Under the pieces are notes generated by a model that saw nothing but the letters and a program-made list of their open reading frames with translations, ran no database searches and was not told the DNA's origin. From NCBI GenBank assembly GCA_964432565.1, contig CAYSOA010000023.1:1-36379 (forward strand): a stretch of DNA of 36,379 nucleotides. Reading direction: 5' to 3'. The DNA comes from CAIOHW01 sp964432565 (GTDB lineage Bacteria > Bdellovibrionota > UBA1018). The position numbers and the translations under genes were made by a program. This document shows positions 22,702-31,054 of this stretch, in pieces. Within the stretch, counting starts at the first letter, position 1, and every line of letters starts with the position of its first letter.

Positions 22702-23610
22702 ATGGCCGCGATTTTTCACCCAAAAAAGACCCTAAGTTGGACCCTTCAAGCCTTCTCCGGACCGGATGCTCGTGACTTTCTGCATCGTTTGACCACCGTC
22801 AACCTGCATCGAATGGGGCCCGGCGATGGCGCCTTGGGATTCTTTTTGAGCGCCGTCGGAAAGGTTCGCGCTCAGTTTTTTCTGTCCTGTCTCGAAGAGT
22901 CGCCCCAGGGCGACCGGTTCGTGTTCGAATACGATGCGGGCGCCGAGGGTGAGTGGACTTCGGCCCTCGCCGGGGCGATCGATCAGTTTACTTTTGCCGA
23001 GCGGCAGACGCTCGAGGCCCCTTCGCAGGACTCCTGCCTTTGGGTTTTTTTGGAGTCCGATGAAGTTCTGCCTGCGCGCCCGGCCGAGGCGCAGTGGGTG
23101 GTGCTGGATCGAGGCGTGCGCGATTTTGGCTGGCGCTGGATCAGTCTCTGGGGCCCTGCCGAGCAGCTCGAACGCTGGCGCTCCCAGGCGCTTCCCCAGG
23201 CGACCGAACTCGAGTCGTCGGCGCTGGAGCTTCGGCGTATCCGCCAGGTGCGGCCGTGGCCCGCCCGAGAACTGACGGTCGAGTCGATGCCTCTTGAGCT
23301 GGGGCTTTATGACGGTGTGGCCGAGAACAAGGGCTGTTATCCGGGGCAGGAGGTGATGGAGCGCATCATCACGCAGGGGGCTCCTCCGAAGCGGCTGGTT
23401 CTGGTCGAGCTGAGCTCGAAACAGGAGCCACCGAGTGAACCGGTCTCAGCCGGGACGCCGACGGTTGAGGCGAGCAGCTGGCAGGAGTCGCTGGGGCTCT
23501 GCCTGGTTCGCAAGAATCTGGCCGTGGTCGGTCAAAAACTCTCGATTTCAGGGCGCGGGGAGGCGACCGTGGTTCAGTGTTCCCCCGATCGACCCTTCGA
23601 GAATTTCTGA
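22702..23610 (+). CDS. ygfZ: YgfZ/GcvT-like folate-binding protein
   Basis: A 302-residue cytoplasmic protein of the YgfZ (IBA57, COG0354) family, which uses tetrahydrofolate to support assembly or repair of iron-sulfur enzymes. The diagnostic motif K-G-C-Y-P-G-Q-E-V is at 210-218 (Cys212), followed by RIITQGAPPKR. The N-part SGPDARDFLHRLTTVNL is typical of the GcvT fold. There is no glycine-cleavage context. It is first in a run of three genes: its stop TGA overlaps the next ATG by one base. The window encodes the radical-SAM Fe-S enzyme KamA, a plausible beneficiary. Confidence 0.93.
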   Translation: MAAIFHPKKTLSWTLQAFSGPDARDFLHRLTTVNLHRMGPGDGALGFFLSAVGKVRAQFFLSCLEESPQGDRFVFEYDAGAEGEWTSALAGAIDQFTFAERQTLEAPSQDSCLWVFLESDEVLPARPAEAQWVVLDRGVRDFGWRWISLWGPAEQLERWRSQALPQATELESSALELRRIRQVRPWPARELTVESMPLELGLYDGVAENKGCYPGQEVMERIITQGAPPKRLVLVELSSKQEPPSEPVSAGTPTVEASSWQESLGLCLVRKNLAVVGQKLSISGRGEATVVQCSPDRPFENF

Positions 23611-26600
23611 TGGGGACTTTGGTGTTTGCGCGGTCTCTCGTCGGGTGCACCTCCCTTTTGGTTACTTTTCTGGTCACTTTATCTGGCGCACTCGTCGCCC
23701 CGTCCTTGGTCCGGGCGTCGATGCTGGATTCTGAACTGCCCTTGCGGCGGCAGGGTCACGCCGCACTGGTGGGCATCGGCGAGCAGCTGGGGCTGAGCCC
23801 TTTTTTAGAGTGGAAAACTCTCGAGACCGAGCATTTTCGAATCACGCATCCCCAGGAGCTCGGGCCGCTGGCTCGGCTGGCGGGGGAGCATCTCGAAGAG
23901 GCTCACCGGCTGCTGACTCCCGTGCTGAAGTGGACGCCCCGGTTTCGCACGCAGGTGCTGGTGATCGACAACTCGGATTTCGCCAACGGACTGGCGGCGG
24001 CCACGGGGCGTTTCGGGATGGTTCTCTGGGCGACTCCTCCCGATAATTGGATGAGTATCGCGCACTATGACGACTGGTTTCGCATGCTCTGTTTTCACGA
24101 GTACGCGCACATCCTGAACCTCGATGCGACCGAGCAGTTTTGGAGCGCGCTTCGGGTTCTGGGCGGAGACGGGGTACTTCCGAATGCGTTTTGGCCCCGT
24201 TGGATGCTCGAAGGTCTGGCCGTCACCGTGGAGACGGCCTTCACGCGTTCGGGGCGGGGGCGCAGCTCCTATTACTCGATGATCCTGCGAGCCCTCGAAG
24301 AGGGTGGCGCTTTGAGTGATCCTCGGGGACTGGCGCGAATTGGCGGACCTCGAACCGAAGTTCCGGCGGGAGAGGTGCCTTATTTTTTTGGGAACTTCCT
24401 GATGTCCGAGATCGCCGCGTCGGACCTTGGCAAGCTCGGCGAGCTGTCACGCGCTTCGGCTCGCGACTTTCCGTGGCAGTTGAATGCCTACGTGCAAGAG
24501 GTCACTGGAAAGAACTGGGAGCAGATCTGGCGTGAGTGGGCTTCAAAGGCTCGCGGTCGGACCCAGTCGGAATTGGCAAAGATTCGAGCGGCCGGCGAGA
24601 CGAAGCTCGAGCCGATCACTTCGGGTAATTTTTCGACGCTGGGGGTGGCTTTTTCTCCGGACGGTAAGTGGATGGCTTATTCGCGCGAGGCCATGGATCG
24701 CCGACAGGGCGTCTATCTGAAAGATCGCAAGACCGGAAAGGAGCGGCGCATCAGCGACCAGCTGGGCGGGTCGAGCCTGGGCTTCACCTTTGACTCGAAA
24801 GGCCTGCTTTACAGTCGCGTCGACCGCAACGGGCTATTCGATTTCTTTAGTGATCTCTGGGCCTACGATATCGAGACGGACCGTACGTCGCGGCTTTCGA
24901 AGGGGGCGCGATATCGCGATCCATCGCTCTCTCCACAGGGGTCCTGGGTGGTCTACACCGTCAATGAAGGAGGACGTACGAGCCTGGCGCGTTCGCTCGT
25001 GACCCGCGACTCTGCCGGTCGCTATCGCCTCTCTGAGAAGGAAGTTTTGTACCGGCCGCGTCTGCTGGGGCGCGTGGCCACGCCCCGGTATTCTCCCAAC
25101 GGGCGCCGGATCGTGTTCTCGGTTCACGAAAACGGCAAGTCTGGCGAAAGCCTCTGGGAAATGGTGCTCGATACCGTCGGAACGGTTTCGAGCGGCGGGG
25201 ACGTGGGGTTTTGGCGCGAGCGCCGCGTGACCGAGGACAAACCCTGGTTCGACCGCTTTCCGTTTTTCTCTCCGTCAGGTGAGCTGCACTTCGTGTCGAA
25301 CCGCACTGGAGTCGACAATATTTACCGGGTTTCATCGGTCGATGGAAAGCTTCGGCCCCTGAGCAATGTCACCACCGGGCTTTGGCTTCCGGCTTTTGCT
25401 CCGGAGGGTCGTCTTGCGGCCAGCCACTTCTCGCTCACGGGATGGGACGTGGTTTGGGTTGGGCTCGAGCCCCGCTGGCCGGCTGCGCCCCCGGCGCTGA
25501 TGGCTCCTGCCGTGCCGATGCCTGACACGGTGGTGGAAGCTTCGCGCGTGACCCCGACTGCAGAGCCGATTCTCGACCCTGAGGGGCCACTTTCGGCAGA
25601 TGCCGCTTCTGATCCGGTGCTTCGCACGCGAAAGTGGGAGGTCTCGGATTACAGTATTCTTCCCAGCATCTGGCCGAGAAGCTGGTCCCCGTATTTTTCC
25701 TACTCGAACTTGGCAGGGGCTGAACTGGGTGCGCTTCTGGTGGGATTTGATGCGCTCGATCTGCACCGCTACCTGGCGCAGCTCAGCCGCAATTTTACCC
25801 TCGGAGAGTGGGGAGCCGACGTTTCGTACTCCAATCGTCTTTTGGGCGTTGTGGGAACGGTGCGCGCCGTGGATCGGATTGAGGCACTTTTTGAGACGAG
25901 CTACTCGAAAAGACGGGCGCTCTCGCTCGAGGCCTCGCTCTTCTACCCTCGAACCTTTTCGTCATGGAATCCGCTGGTGCGCTTTTCGTGGGAGAGCGAA
26001 AAACTCTACGCCTATCCTGACAGTCGCGCCGAGCGGGGAGAGGGAGAGCTGGCGACCGTCATTTCCTCTCCTACCCTGGTGGCCGAAGTGAATTATTCGG
26101 GAACGCCTTCATCCAGACAGGCCTTCTTTCCAGAGGAGGGGTTCACGTTCCGGCTGGGAAATCGCTGGACCCTCAATGGATGGATGGGGTCGGTCGGTCG
26201 TGCGACTGGCTCGCAGGTGCTTTGGACCCAGAGCCATTACTGGCATCTGGGGCGACACTTCGTTTTGAGTCCGCGGTGGCAGATCTCGGGCTCGAACCGG
26301 CAGGGGGTTCGAGTGCTGGGCCGGTCAGGCGGCCTGGTGAATGTGTTCGACTCCGTGGATTACGACCAGCTCATCATGCGCGGTTATCCGCTGCGGGGGG
26401 TTATTGCCCAACAGGCGGGCGTGGGAGCGCTCGACCTGCTGATACCGATTCGTCGGGTGGAACGGGGCTGGTCGACCTATCCGATCTTTTTGAACACGCT
26501 CGAAGGCGTGGCTTTCGTCGAAAAAACCTTTCATCGGGGAGATCTCGAATCCAGCTGGTCGGGGCTGCCGTCGTGGGGTCTCGGATTGAAGGCCGATCTC

Positions 26601-26720
26601 ACGCTCTTCTACGGCGTACCGGTTTCGGCTTCAGTGCAGTTTCATCAGGGGCTTGCCACTGCCTCGGGCGGGCGTGGCGAAGTCTTTGTGGATCTTCGCC
26701 TGGCGCAGCTTTTCTTCTGA
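23610..26720 (+). CDS. peptidase-like/beta-propeller/outer-membrane barrel protein
   Basis: A 1036-residue exported protein with three parts. After a signal-like hydrophobic stretch (about 4-36), residues 60-300 resemble a gluzincin metallopeptidase: H-E-Y-A-H (163-167) and a downstream W-M-L-E-G-L-A (Glu201 as third zinc ligand). Residues about 330-610 contain TolB/PD40-type propeller repeats (SPDGKWMAYS, SPQGSWVVYT, SPNGRRIVFS, SPSGELHFVS, APEGRLAAS). After a proline-rich linker, residues about 677-1036 alternate in a beta-barrel pattern and end in ...AQLFF, an outer-membrane insertion signal. It probably sits in the outer membrane with protease and propeller on one side. The start at 23610 overlaps the ygfZ stop by one base; an upstream ATG at 23577 lies inside ygfZ and hides the signal. 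The substrate is unknown. Confidence 0.8.
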   Translation: MGTLVFARSLVGCTSLLVTFLVTLSGALVAPSLVRASMLDSELPLRRQGHAALVGIGEQLGLSPFLEWKTLETEHFRITHPQELGPLARLAGEHLEEAHRLLTPVLKWTPRFRTQVLVIDNSDFANGLAAATGRFGMVLWATPPDNWMSIAHYDDWFRMLCFHEYAHILNLDATEQFWSALRVLGGDGVLPNAFWPRWMLEGLAVTVETAFTRSGRGRSSYYSMILRALEEGGALSDPRGLARIGGPRTEVPAGEVPYFFGNFLMSEIAASDLGKLGELSRASARDFPWQLNAYVQEVTGKNWEQIWREWASKARGRTQSELAKIRAAGETKLEPITSGNFSTLGVAFSPDGKWMAYSREAMDRRQGVYLKDRKTGKERRISDQLGGSSLGFTFDSKGLLYSRVDRNGLFDFFSDLWAYDIETDRTSRLSKGARYRDPSLSPQGSWVVYTVNEGGRTSLARSLVTRDSAGRYRLSEKEVLYRPRLLGRVATPRYSPNGRRIVFSVHENGKSGESLWEMVLDTVGTVSSGGDVGFWRERRVTEDKPWFDRFPFFSPSGELHFVSNRTGVDNIYRVSSVDGKLRPLSNVTTGLWLPAFAPEGRLAASHFSLTGWDVVWVGLEPRWPAAPPALMAPAVPMPDTVVEASRVTPTAEPILDPEGPLSADAASDPVLRTRKWEVSDYSILPSIWPRSWSPYFSYSNLAGAELGALLVGFDALDLHRYLAQLSRNFTLGEWGADVSYSNRLLGVVGTVRAVDRIEALFETSYSKRRALSLEASLFYPRTFSSWNPLVRFSWESEKLYAYPDSRAERGEGELATVISSPTLVAEVNYSGTPSSRQAFFPEEGFTFRLGNRWTLNGWMGSVGRATGSQVLWTQSHYWHLGRHFVLSPRWQISGSNRQGVRVLGRSGGLVNVFDSVDYDQLIMRGYPLRGVIAQQAGVGALDLLIPIRRVERGWSTYPIFLNTLEGVAFVEKTFHRGDLESSWSGLPSWGLGLKADLTLFYGVPVSASVQFHQGLATASGGRGEVFVDLRLAQLFF

Positions 26721-26733
26721 TCTCGGGTGGGGT

Positions 26734-27759
26734 ATGCCCTCCGATCTCATGATTTTGAAGTCGCAGTTCGTGAAGTCCCTCAAGGACAAGGATTCGGTCA
26801 GCTCTCCCTTTCTCGTCAAATATGCCGCAGTAGCCACCGGCAAGAACGCCAAGGCCTACATGAACCTCGTGCTCATGGATTCGTCAGGCGAGGTCGAAGC
26901 GCGGCTTTGGGATGATGTGGCCCAGTATGCGGGCCAGGTGGTGCGCGACGCCTTCGTTCAGGTCGAGGGGCGGGTTCAGAGCTATCAAGGACGGCTTCAG
27001 ATCGTCGTCTCGAAAATGCAGCTTCTGCGTGAAGACGAGGTTCAGGTCGAGGAATACCTGCCGAAGTCGCATCTCAATGCGGACGTTCTGTATCGGGAGC
27101 TTCTCGCGTTTGTCGAGACGATGAAGGATCCGTACTATAGGGCGCTTGCCGAAGCCGTGCTTCGGGATGATGCCGAAATCGTGCAGCGAATGAAGCGTGC
27201 CCCGGCCGCCAAGACCATGCACCATGCCTACCCGGTGGGGCTTCTCGAGCATGTGCTGTCGATCACTCGCGTGCTCGATTTTCTGGCGTCTCATTACTCG
27301 GGATCTCTCGATCGCGATCTGCTCTTTCTGGGGGGCTTCTTCCACGACATCGCCAAGATCTGGGAGCTCTCCTACGAGCGTGCCACCGACTACACGATGG
27401 AAGGAAAGCTCGTCGGGCATATCGTCATGGGTGTCGAGCTGGTCGATCGCAAGATCCGCGAGCTGGAGTCGCAGCCCGGGCGCCTCCCTGGACTCTTTCC
27501 GGAGGAAAAGAAGCTGCTCGTGAAGCACCTCATTCTCGCGCACCACGGCAAGATGGAGTACGGGTCACCCGTGCTGCCGCAGTGCCTCGAAGCCCTCGTC
27601 GTGCATTACATCGACGACCTCGATTCGAAGATGAACGCGATCGGCAAGTTCATGGAGGCCGACCAGAACCCGGGTCCGTGGACCCTGCTCAACCGCCACT
27701 ACGAGCGGTTTTTCTACAAGGGTGAGGGAGTCGGGCGCGTAGGCCATCCTGGACTCTGA
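26734..27759 (+). CDS. YhaM-like 3'-5' exoribonuclease (OB fold plus HD domain)
   Basis: A 341-residue protein with an OB-type nucleic-acid-binding domain at about 20-105 (LVLMDSSGEVEARLWD, FVQVEGRVQSYQGRLQI) and an HD domain at about 160-320: HHAYPVGLLEHV, GGFFHDIAKIWEL with H204-D205, and LILAHHGKMEYGSP. This is the layout of YhaM/CBF1 nucleases, which trim RNA or single-stranded DNA from the 3' end with metal ions. An in-frame ATG five codons later (26749) is possible; one at 26653 lies inside the previous gene. It follows the barrel gene by 13 nt, the third gene of the run, and converges with the large subtilase gene at a 6-nt gap with no terminator visible. Confidence 0.9.
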   Translation: MPSDLMILKSQFVKSLKDKDSVSSPFLVKYAAVATGKNAKAYMNLVLMDSSGEVEARLWDDVAQYAGQVVRDAFVQVEGRVQSYQGRLQIVVSKMQLLREDEVQVEEYLPKSHLNADVLYRELLAFVETMKDPYYRALAEAVLRDDAEIVQRMKRAPAAKTMHHAYPVGLLEHVLSITRVLDFLASHYSGSLDRDLLFLGGFFHDIAKIWELSYERATDYTMEGKLVGHIVMGVELVDRKIRELESQPGRLPGLFPEEKKLLVKHLILAHHGKMEYGSPVLPQCLEALVVHYIDDLDSKMNAIGKFMEADQNPGPWTLLNRHYERFFYKGEGVGRVGHPGL

Positions 27760-27765
27760 CGAGTC

Positions 27766-30700
27766 CTACGGAATTCCGACGTGGGGACAGGCAAGCCCGA
27801 CATTCCAGCCGGCTGGGGTGAAGGTGCACAGGAGCGAGCGACCTGAGAGTTCTTCGGCGTTTCCGGGCACCGACACCGTAATCAGTTCCTCATTGCCCGA
27901 GCGCACTTCGATCTGGATGGACTTCGATTCGATGCGGCCCGCGTCCTTTTTCTCGGTTCGGTGAATCAGCTCCACCGGACCAGGTCGCTTCTCGGCAGGC
28001 AGGCCGAGGTCGAAACTTCGAGCGAGCAGATGGCCTCTCGTTGGGGCTTCTTCGCTATTCAAGTCGCTCATCTGCCACCAGCCATCCACCACTGCAAGTG
28101 AGGCGGGTTCGAGCTTCCTGTTGCCGGTGTCGAAGAGAAGGCCCAGGTAATGGTAGCCGAGTAGCAGTGACTGTTTCCTCTCAAATTCTTTGGTGAATCT
28201 GAATCGGTTGACCGTTTCTGTGATGTCGATGGGCTCGGCGCTTCTCCAGGTAAATGAAGAGGACTCAGGAACCAGAGTCATCCGCCGCTCCACGCCGGGT
28301 CGGTGCAGTCGAAGCGTTCCTCTCGTCAGCGGGGCCTGCGAATGAAGCACCAGCCGAAGCCTTGCCTCTGCCGGGTGCTTGTCAGAGTCGATGAACTCGG
28401 CATCGAGCAGTGACGAGTCGATGCCGATCCATTGCATGCGCATTCTAAGTTTCTGCGAGAAGGGGCAGCTGGAGTGGTTTCTTCCGGCATCCATGATCCA
28501 TTCGTAGACTCCGGAGAATCGGATCGCGAAGGCCTGTTCTCTCTTGTACGCCGTGTTTTGTCCGGCAGTGCTGGATTGACGAACGCCGACGGGATCGTAC
28601 AGGCTGGTTTGCCCACAGAGTGGGCTGTCGGGATCATCGCTTTCGATCGAAACCAGAAGGGATTGCGCCCAGCTCGGCGGCTGGACAAAGACCCTCCGGA
28701 TTTCGTTTGGCCTGAGTTCAAGCGTCCGGTCGAGAGCCTGCGTTGGAGCTTCAGGAACGAGTAGGGTCACCGGGATGATCGCGCGAAGAGTGCCCGTGTC
28801 GCTGTTGATGATTCGCACGTCTCCCAGATGTTCTCCGGGTGCCTGCTCCAGCGCATTCCAGTCGGGCGCAATTTCGATCCGGAGAGACGATCGCCCCAGA
28901 AGCCGGTAGGGTGCGATTCGAATCCAGGGTGACGAGGCTTCAAACTTCAGGTTCTCGGCGTAGTCGGCAATCTGCTGCTCGGGTGTTCCCGGCGCAAACT
29001 CGGCCTCGATCCGGAAGCCGTAGCGAGAGAGGCGTTGGCGTTCGCCTCGGGCGTAGATTCCTCGCTGGGGGATGCCCTGGAACTGGTTCTCGCCGGTGAC
29101 CTTCAGAGAGGGAAGCGGGCTCTTTTCTTGGGAGAGGCGCCGGTAGGCTTCCATGACCCGAGCAAGGCGGGGAATGCCGAAACCCTGGTCGATGAATGGC
29201 GTGCTTTCGACTGAAACGGCACCCTCGACCAGACTTTGCTTGAGGCGGTCTCTCGACCACGAGAGACCTTCGGATCGAATCTGTGAGAGGACCCGCGCTG
29301 CAAGACCGGTCAGAGCGGGGGTTGCCGAGCTCGTTCCGCTGAAGGAGCGAACTCCGTCACCTGCAGGGCCCGCTGCCATGGCGGCAAGGGGACTCAGAAG
29401 CAGGGCTCCGCCGAATCCGTCCGGACCCGGGCCCCGCGATGAGTAGCTCACGACCCCGGGCAGGGGGGTCGTACTGCCGAATACGGTCTGGGACATCCTG
29501 CCGTTGAGCCAGGCTCCGACCGGAATTCCCATCGACGGATAGATGAGGGCGCGATTCATCGAACCTCGCCCCGGACCATTGTTGCCCGCGCTGAAAAAAT
29601 ACAGCGCAGCAGTATCCTTGAGTGCGCTTTCGAGCACGCGGTTCATCGCCACCTGTGCCGTCGGGGATGAGAAGAACAGACTGAAGGAAAGGTTGACCAG
29701 ATCGGAGTGAAGCCCTGCGATTCGAAGGATTCGCGCCAGCTCGGAGATCGAATACGCTTCTGTGCCGACCGGATCGCTGAAGCGCACGTCGACAATAGTG
29801 GCTCCGGGCGCCACTCCGTCGAAATTTCGGCCTGCGATGCGATGGCCTGCGGCCACCGAGGCCACGCCTTCACCGTGCGAGTTTCCGGCAAGTTCGGGAG
29901 TGATGATGTTCAGGTATCTTCCGCCGACTTCCGGCTGCGCACAGGACTTTGGCATGGGTCCGGCCTTCGAGAATTCGTGAACGTCGAAGGCCAGTGCTTC
30001 GCCCGTGGCAAAGAGGTGGTGGCTTCGGGGGTTGGTCGACAGCGGTTCGAACACCTCCGAGTGCGTGATTTGCGAGTCGCCGTTCAGGTCGGCGGCAATC
30101 ACGAGTTGCTTTGAACCAACGGTTGCGGCGAATTCCAGCAAGACCGCATGGATCACGAATCGACCTTCAGTCGTTTTGAGCTCCGGGGAGAGAAGCTTGG
30201 ACCAGTCCGCACAACGTCTCGAGAGCGGAGCCCCGCTTTGCGGCGATCCGCACGAGGTGATGTCGAAGGGCAGGACCAGCTCCGCCTGCCCAATTGGAGC
30301 CAGGCCCGAGTCCTGCCAGTTCCACTGGTCGATCTTTCGAGCGGATTCGGATTCCGGAACACAATCGGGACGAGACTTTTGAATCGCCACGTTCCAGACG
30401 CTCGAGGGGCTGATGCTTCGAATGATCTTTGGATCGCCCGTTGACGTCTGGGTGAGTCCCGGACGAGCCAGCGCCACGCCATCATCGGCCACTCCGATCT
30501 TGACTCCGCGCCCATCGGCCAGGGGGTACAGTCGAGCCCATTCGTCGAGTCCGAATTCCTCCTTGCCGGAGTACAGCAGCGCTTCATCGACGGCGCCGCC
30601 CTCAAAGTGCGCCACCAGAGGGAGATCCAGCGCAAGGGTGGCTCCCGGATCGGCGTTCAGCCAGTCCTGTCCGGTCTCGTCGAAGTCTCCTGCGCGGATG

Positions 30701-30891
30701 ACCGAGGAGCGGATCTCACCGGTCGAGCTGACTAGGGCGACCGAGACGCTCTGTTCGGGCTGAAGCGTCGCCAGGGCCTTCTGTTCCTGTGGGCTCAGGG
30801 ATTGTCGTGGCGTGCTCCGCTGGGCGCCCGGTGTGCAAGCGGCGAGGTGGAGCAGGAGCAGGGCAGGGAGAGTAGCCTGAAGTTGACGCAT
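27766..30891 (-). CDS. large lipoprotein subtilase, TPP II-like layout
   Basis: A 1041-residue exported S8 serine protease. The start at 30891 gives a lipoprotein signal with L-A-A-C (Cys19). Catalytic residues: Asp136 in GVADDGV, His339 in SHGEGVASVAAG, Asn437 in SAGNNGP, Ser521 in SFSGTSSATP. Asp and His are about 200 residues apart instead of about 30-60, as in tripeptidyl-peptidase II, and the run into the His (YLNIITPELAGNSHGEG) resembles that family. The insert has an EF-hand-like loop DLNGDSQITHSE (268-279). Residues about 600-1041 are beta-rich and not assigned, with several Cys. It would act in the periplasm or on the surface. A substrate or partner is not evident. Confidence 0.88.
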   Translation of the reverse strand: MRQLQATLPALLLLHLAACTPGAQRSTPRQSLSPQEQKALATLQPEQSVSVALVSSTGEIRSSVIRAGDFDETGQDWLNADPGATLALDLPLVAHFEGGAVDEALLYSGKEEFGLDEWARLYPLADGRGVKIGVADDGVALARPGLTQTSTGDPKIIRSISPSSVWNVAIQKSRPDCVPESESARKIDQWNWQDSGLAPIGQAELVLPFDITSCGSPQSGAPLSRRCADWSKLLSPELKTTEGRFVIHAVLLEFAATVGSKQLVIAADLNGDSQITHSEVFEPLSTNPRSHHLFATGEALAFDVHEFSKAGPMPKSCAQPEVGGRYLNIITPELAGNSHGEGVASVAAGHRIAGRNFDGVAPGATIVDVRFSDPVGTEAYSISELARILRIAGLHSDLVNLSFSLFFSSPTAQVAMNRVLESALKDTAALYFFSAGNNGPGRGSMNRALIYPSMGIPVGAWLNGRMSQTVFGSTTPLPGVVSYSSRGPGPDGFGGALLLSPLAAMAAGPAGDGVRSFSGTSSATPALTGLAARVLSQIRSEGLSWSRDRLKQSLVEGAVSVESTPFIDQGFGIPRLARVMEAYRRLSQEKSPLPSLKVTGENQFQGIPQRGIYARGERQRLSRYGFRIEAEFAPGTPEQQIADYAENLKFEASSPWIRIAPYRLLGRSSLRIEIAPDWNALEQAPGEHLGDVRIINSDTGTLRAIIPVTLLVPEAPTQALDRTLELRPNEIRRVFVQPPSWAQSLLVSIESDDPDSPLCGQTSLYDPVGVRQSSTAGQNTAYKREQAFAIRFSGVYEWIMDAGRNHSSCPFSQKLRMRMQWIGIDSSLLDAEFIDSDKHPAEARLRLVLHSQAPLTRGTLRLHRPGVERRMTLVPESSSFTWRSAEPIDITETVNRFRFTKEFERKQSLLLGYHYLGLLFDTGNRKLEPASLAVVDGWWQMSDLNSEEAPTRGHLLARSFDLGLPAEKRPGPVELIHRTEKKDAGRIESKSIQIEVRSGNEELITVSVPGNAEELSGRSLLCTFTPAGWNVGLACPHVGIP

Positions 30892-30942
30892 AGCGTTGTC
30901 ACCTCTATCTCGTTTCGCTTGCCGCTTCAATCTTTTCGGACC

Positions 30943-30995
30943 GGTCGGAGTGGGGCGACCTGAGTTCCTGAAAAATCCGAGCTCCGCCTTTTTTT
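30943..30995 (+). promoter_or_regulatory. terminator-like structure in the ileS upstream region
   Basis: GGTCGGAG (30943-30950) can pair with CTCCGCC (30982-30988) with one bulge, directly followed by seven T (30989-30995). The same GGTCG can instead pair with CGACC (30956-30960). This is an attenuator-like choice 60 nt before the ileS start. It would matter only if transcription starts left of 30943, which I cannot show. Confidence 0.3.
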
Positions 30996-31054
30996 GGTCG
31001 GCTTGGCTTGCTAAGGTCTGAATCTTCAAGGCTAAAGTTCCGGAGCATCCTCGA

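Noticed and set aside
21603..22775. 390-codon plus-strand frame over add and fabI
   Set aside because: It covers the start of two certain enzymes on the other strand and has no signal of its own.
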